44,317 nt of DNA from Cystobacter fuscus DSM 2262 (GTDB lineage: Bacteria > Myxococcota > Myxococcia > Myxococcales > Myxococcaceae), in NCBI RefSeq assembly GCF_000335475.2, contig NZ_ANAH02000030.1, forward strand, positions 1 to 44,317. Direction: 5' to 3'. Below are positions 43,272 to 44,317 of the stretch, piece by piece. The first letter of the stretch is position 1, and the number at the start of each line of letters is the position of its first letter. The notes beneath the pieces were generated by a model. That model saw only the letters and a program-made list of their open reading frames with translations. It was not told where the DNA came from and searched no databases. The translations under genes were made by a program, and so were the position numbers.

Positions 43272-44159
43272 ATGCCGAATCGTGACGACGTCGCCATCTT
43301 CGAGCAGTTCAGGCCCACACTCCTGGGGCTGGCCTATCGCATGCTTGGGTCGCGGGCCGACGCCGAGGATGCCGTCCAGGACACGTTCATCAAGTGGCGG
43401 AATGCCGACAGGGGCAAGATCGAGAATCCGGCGTCGTGGCTCACGGCCCTCTGCACGCGCCGATGCATCGACCTGGCCAGGTCCGCCCATAGAACCCGGG
43501 TGGACTACCTGGGACCCTGGCTGCCCGAACCGCTCCATACACCGAGCGAAAACGAGGCTGAAAACGCCTTGTCGATGGCGTCATCCCTGACGACCGCGTT
43601 CTTGTTGATGCTCGATCGGCTCACGCCGAAGGAGCGGGCCGCCTATCTGCTCCACGAGATCTTCGACGTCTCCTACACGGAAGCCGCGAAGACCCTCGAT
43701 ATCCAGGAGAGCACCTGCCGCAAGCTGGTTTCCAGAGCCCGAGCCAGCATCGAGCAGGCGAAGGTCAGGCACATCACTCCGGTCGACAGGCAGGAGCAGC
43801 TGCTCGCCGCCTTCAAGGCGGCCGTGGTCGGCGGCAACACGGATCAACTGGCGATCCTGCTCTCGGACGATATCGAACTCAGCGCCGACGGGGGAGGCAA
43901 GGTGCCCACTGTTCTCCGTGTGCTGCGCGGCAAGGCGGAAGTGCTGGAGTTCATCACGCAGAAGCTCCGCCAGTATTGGAGCGCCTACCAATGGAGTGCG
44001 TCGGAAATCAACGGTGGCCGAGGAGTCATCCTTCACGAAGAGGAGCTGGCGACGGTGGCCGTCTCTTTTGCCTACGACGAAGCAGGCAGGACGACGAACA
44101 TCTACATCGTGCGCAACCCCGACAAGCTCTCCCACCTGAATGGATTGCTCAAGCAATAG
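43272..44159 (+). CDS. ECF41-family RNA polymerase sigma factor (SigJ-like)
   Basis: A 295-residue sigma factor. Sigma region 2 (about 10-75: LLGLAYRMLGSRADAEDAVQDTFIKW), the ECF41 linker motif WLPEPL (83-88), sigma region 4 (about 108-162), and a C-terminal SnoaL/NTF2-like domain with DGGGK (205-209) and NPDKL (near 281). In this group the C-terminal domain takes the place of an anti-sigma factor and regulates activity. The final residues LKQ end just past NPDKL. It lies one base after the decarboxylase-family gene, the typical ECF41 arrangement. Confidence 0.94.
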   Translation: MPNRDDVAIFEQFRPTLLGLAYRMLGSRADAEDAVQDTFIKWRNADRGKIENPASWLTALCTRRCIDLARSAHRTRVDYLGPWLPEPLHTPSENEAENALSMASSLTTAFLLMLDRLTPKERAAYLLHEIFDVSYTEAAKTLDIQESTCRKLVSRARASIEQAKVRHITPVDRQEQLLAAFKAAVVGGNTDQLAILLSDDIELSADGGGKVPTVLRVLRGKAEVLEFITQKLRQYWSAYQWSASEINGGRGVILHEEELATVAVSFAYDEAGRTTNIYIVRNPDKLSHLNGLLKQ

Positions 44160-44317
44160 CCCTGCTGGGCGTGAGAAGAGGCCGAGGATGACAGCCAGGT
44201 ACAGCCAACCCTGCCTCGTCCACACGTAACTGCTGACCGTGGCCCAGGTACTATTGGGCTAGAAAGGTGTCAAAGGACTCGTTCCGACATCTCGTCTCCT
44301 GTCGGGTAGACCGGGGC
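44160..44317. other. Right-edge noncoding stretch
   Basis: 158 bases after the sigma factor with no supportable gene. A short inverted repeat, GCCCA (44242-44246) and TGGGC (44255-44259), lacks a T-run and is not called a terminator. Base composition is lower in GC than the window average. Confidence 0.35.

Noticed and set aside
44242-44259. Inverted repeat GCCCA/TGGGC as a terminator after the sigma factor gene
   Set aside because: The stem is five bases and no T-run follows on either strand.

Overview
The window is high-GC DNA (roughly 70 percent by eye) from a bacterium that is most likely a myxobacterium. The evidence is the set of genes (a complete chemosensory operon with a HEAT-repeat protein, two PhoB-type regulators, type II fatty acid synthesis genes, a terpene/P450 cluster), frequent GTG starts and chains of 4-base stop/start overlaps. 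A Cystobacter/Archangium-like genus is a guess. I see no tRNA, rRNA, insertion sequence or CRISPR array.

Layout. (1) 1-9267, minus strand: a chemosensory operon read right to left: cheY, cheA, two cheW genes, a HEAT-repeat protein, cheR, cheB, a 2OG-Fe(II) oxygenase-like protein and a lipoprotein cut by the left edge. (2) 9318-12652, minus: ribE, the ribBA-like gene, ribH, nusB and a protein made only of the N-terminal domain of M17 aminopeptidases; this runs into cheY. (3) 12760-20583: a terpene-type biosynthetic locus: class I terpene synthase, FAD-dependent oxidoreductase, a six-TM methyl-accepting chemotaxis protein (MCP) and a P450 on the minus strand, with a second P450 diverging on the plus strand. 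(4) 20592-28663, minus: plsX, fabD, fabG, acpP, fabF, rpiB, glyA, nrdR, ribD. The terpene locus therefore separates ribD from ribE. (5) 28863-29740: rpmF (plus) facing yceD (minus) across a strong bidirectional terminator. (6) 29903-31317, plus: a TPR/TM protein and a small lipoprotein. (7) 31401-39572, plus: a phosphate regulon locus: PhoB-type regulator, PhoR-type kinase, metallophosphoesterase, second PhoB-type regulator, pstS, pstC, pstA, pstB, phoU. (8) 39717-41890, plus: a GT21-type (ceramide-glucosyltransferase-like) glycosyltransferase and a calcineurin-type phosphoesterase, each preceded by GTCAC-type repeats at exact 11-base spacing, like those in front of the phoB and pst genes. (9) 41891-44159: a GNAT acetyltransferase (minus), then a carboxymuconolactone decarboxylase-family protein and its ECF41-type sigma factor (plus).

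How the parts fit. Regions 2 and 4 look like one ancestral housekeeping run (fatty acids, serine/glycine, NrdR, riboflavin, NusB) into which the terpene locus was placed. The terpene synthase keeps the NSE triad, the pyrophosphate-sensor Arg exactly 46 residues upstream of it, and the C-terminal RY pair, but has DKVWDD in place of the usual DDxxD. The FAD enzyme and two P450s of different types would tailor the product. The only MCP in the window lies inside this locus, not in the che operon.

The two observations I rate highest are the unassigned terpene locus splitting the rib genes, and the Pho-box-preceded glycosyltransferase/phosphoesterase pair beside pst-phoU, which suggests membrane-lipid remodelling under phosphate limitation. 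The ribBA-like protein has also lost the catalytic motif of its GTP cyclohydrolase II half, and fabH is missing from the fab cluster.
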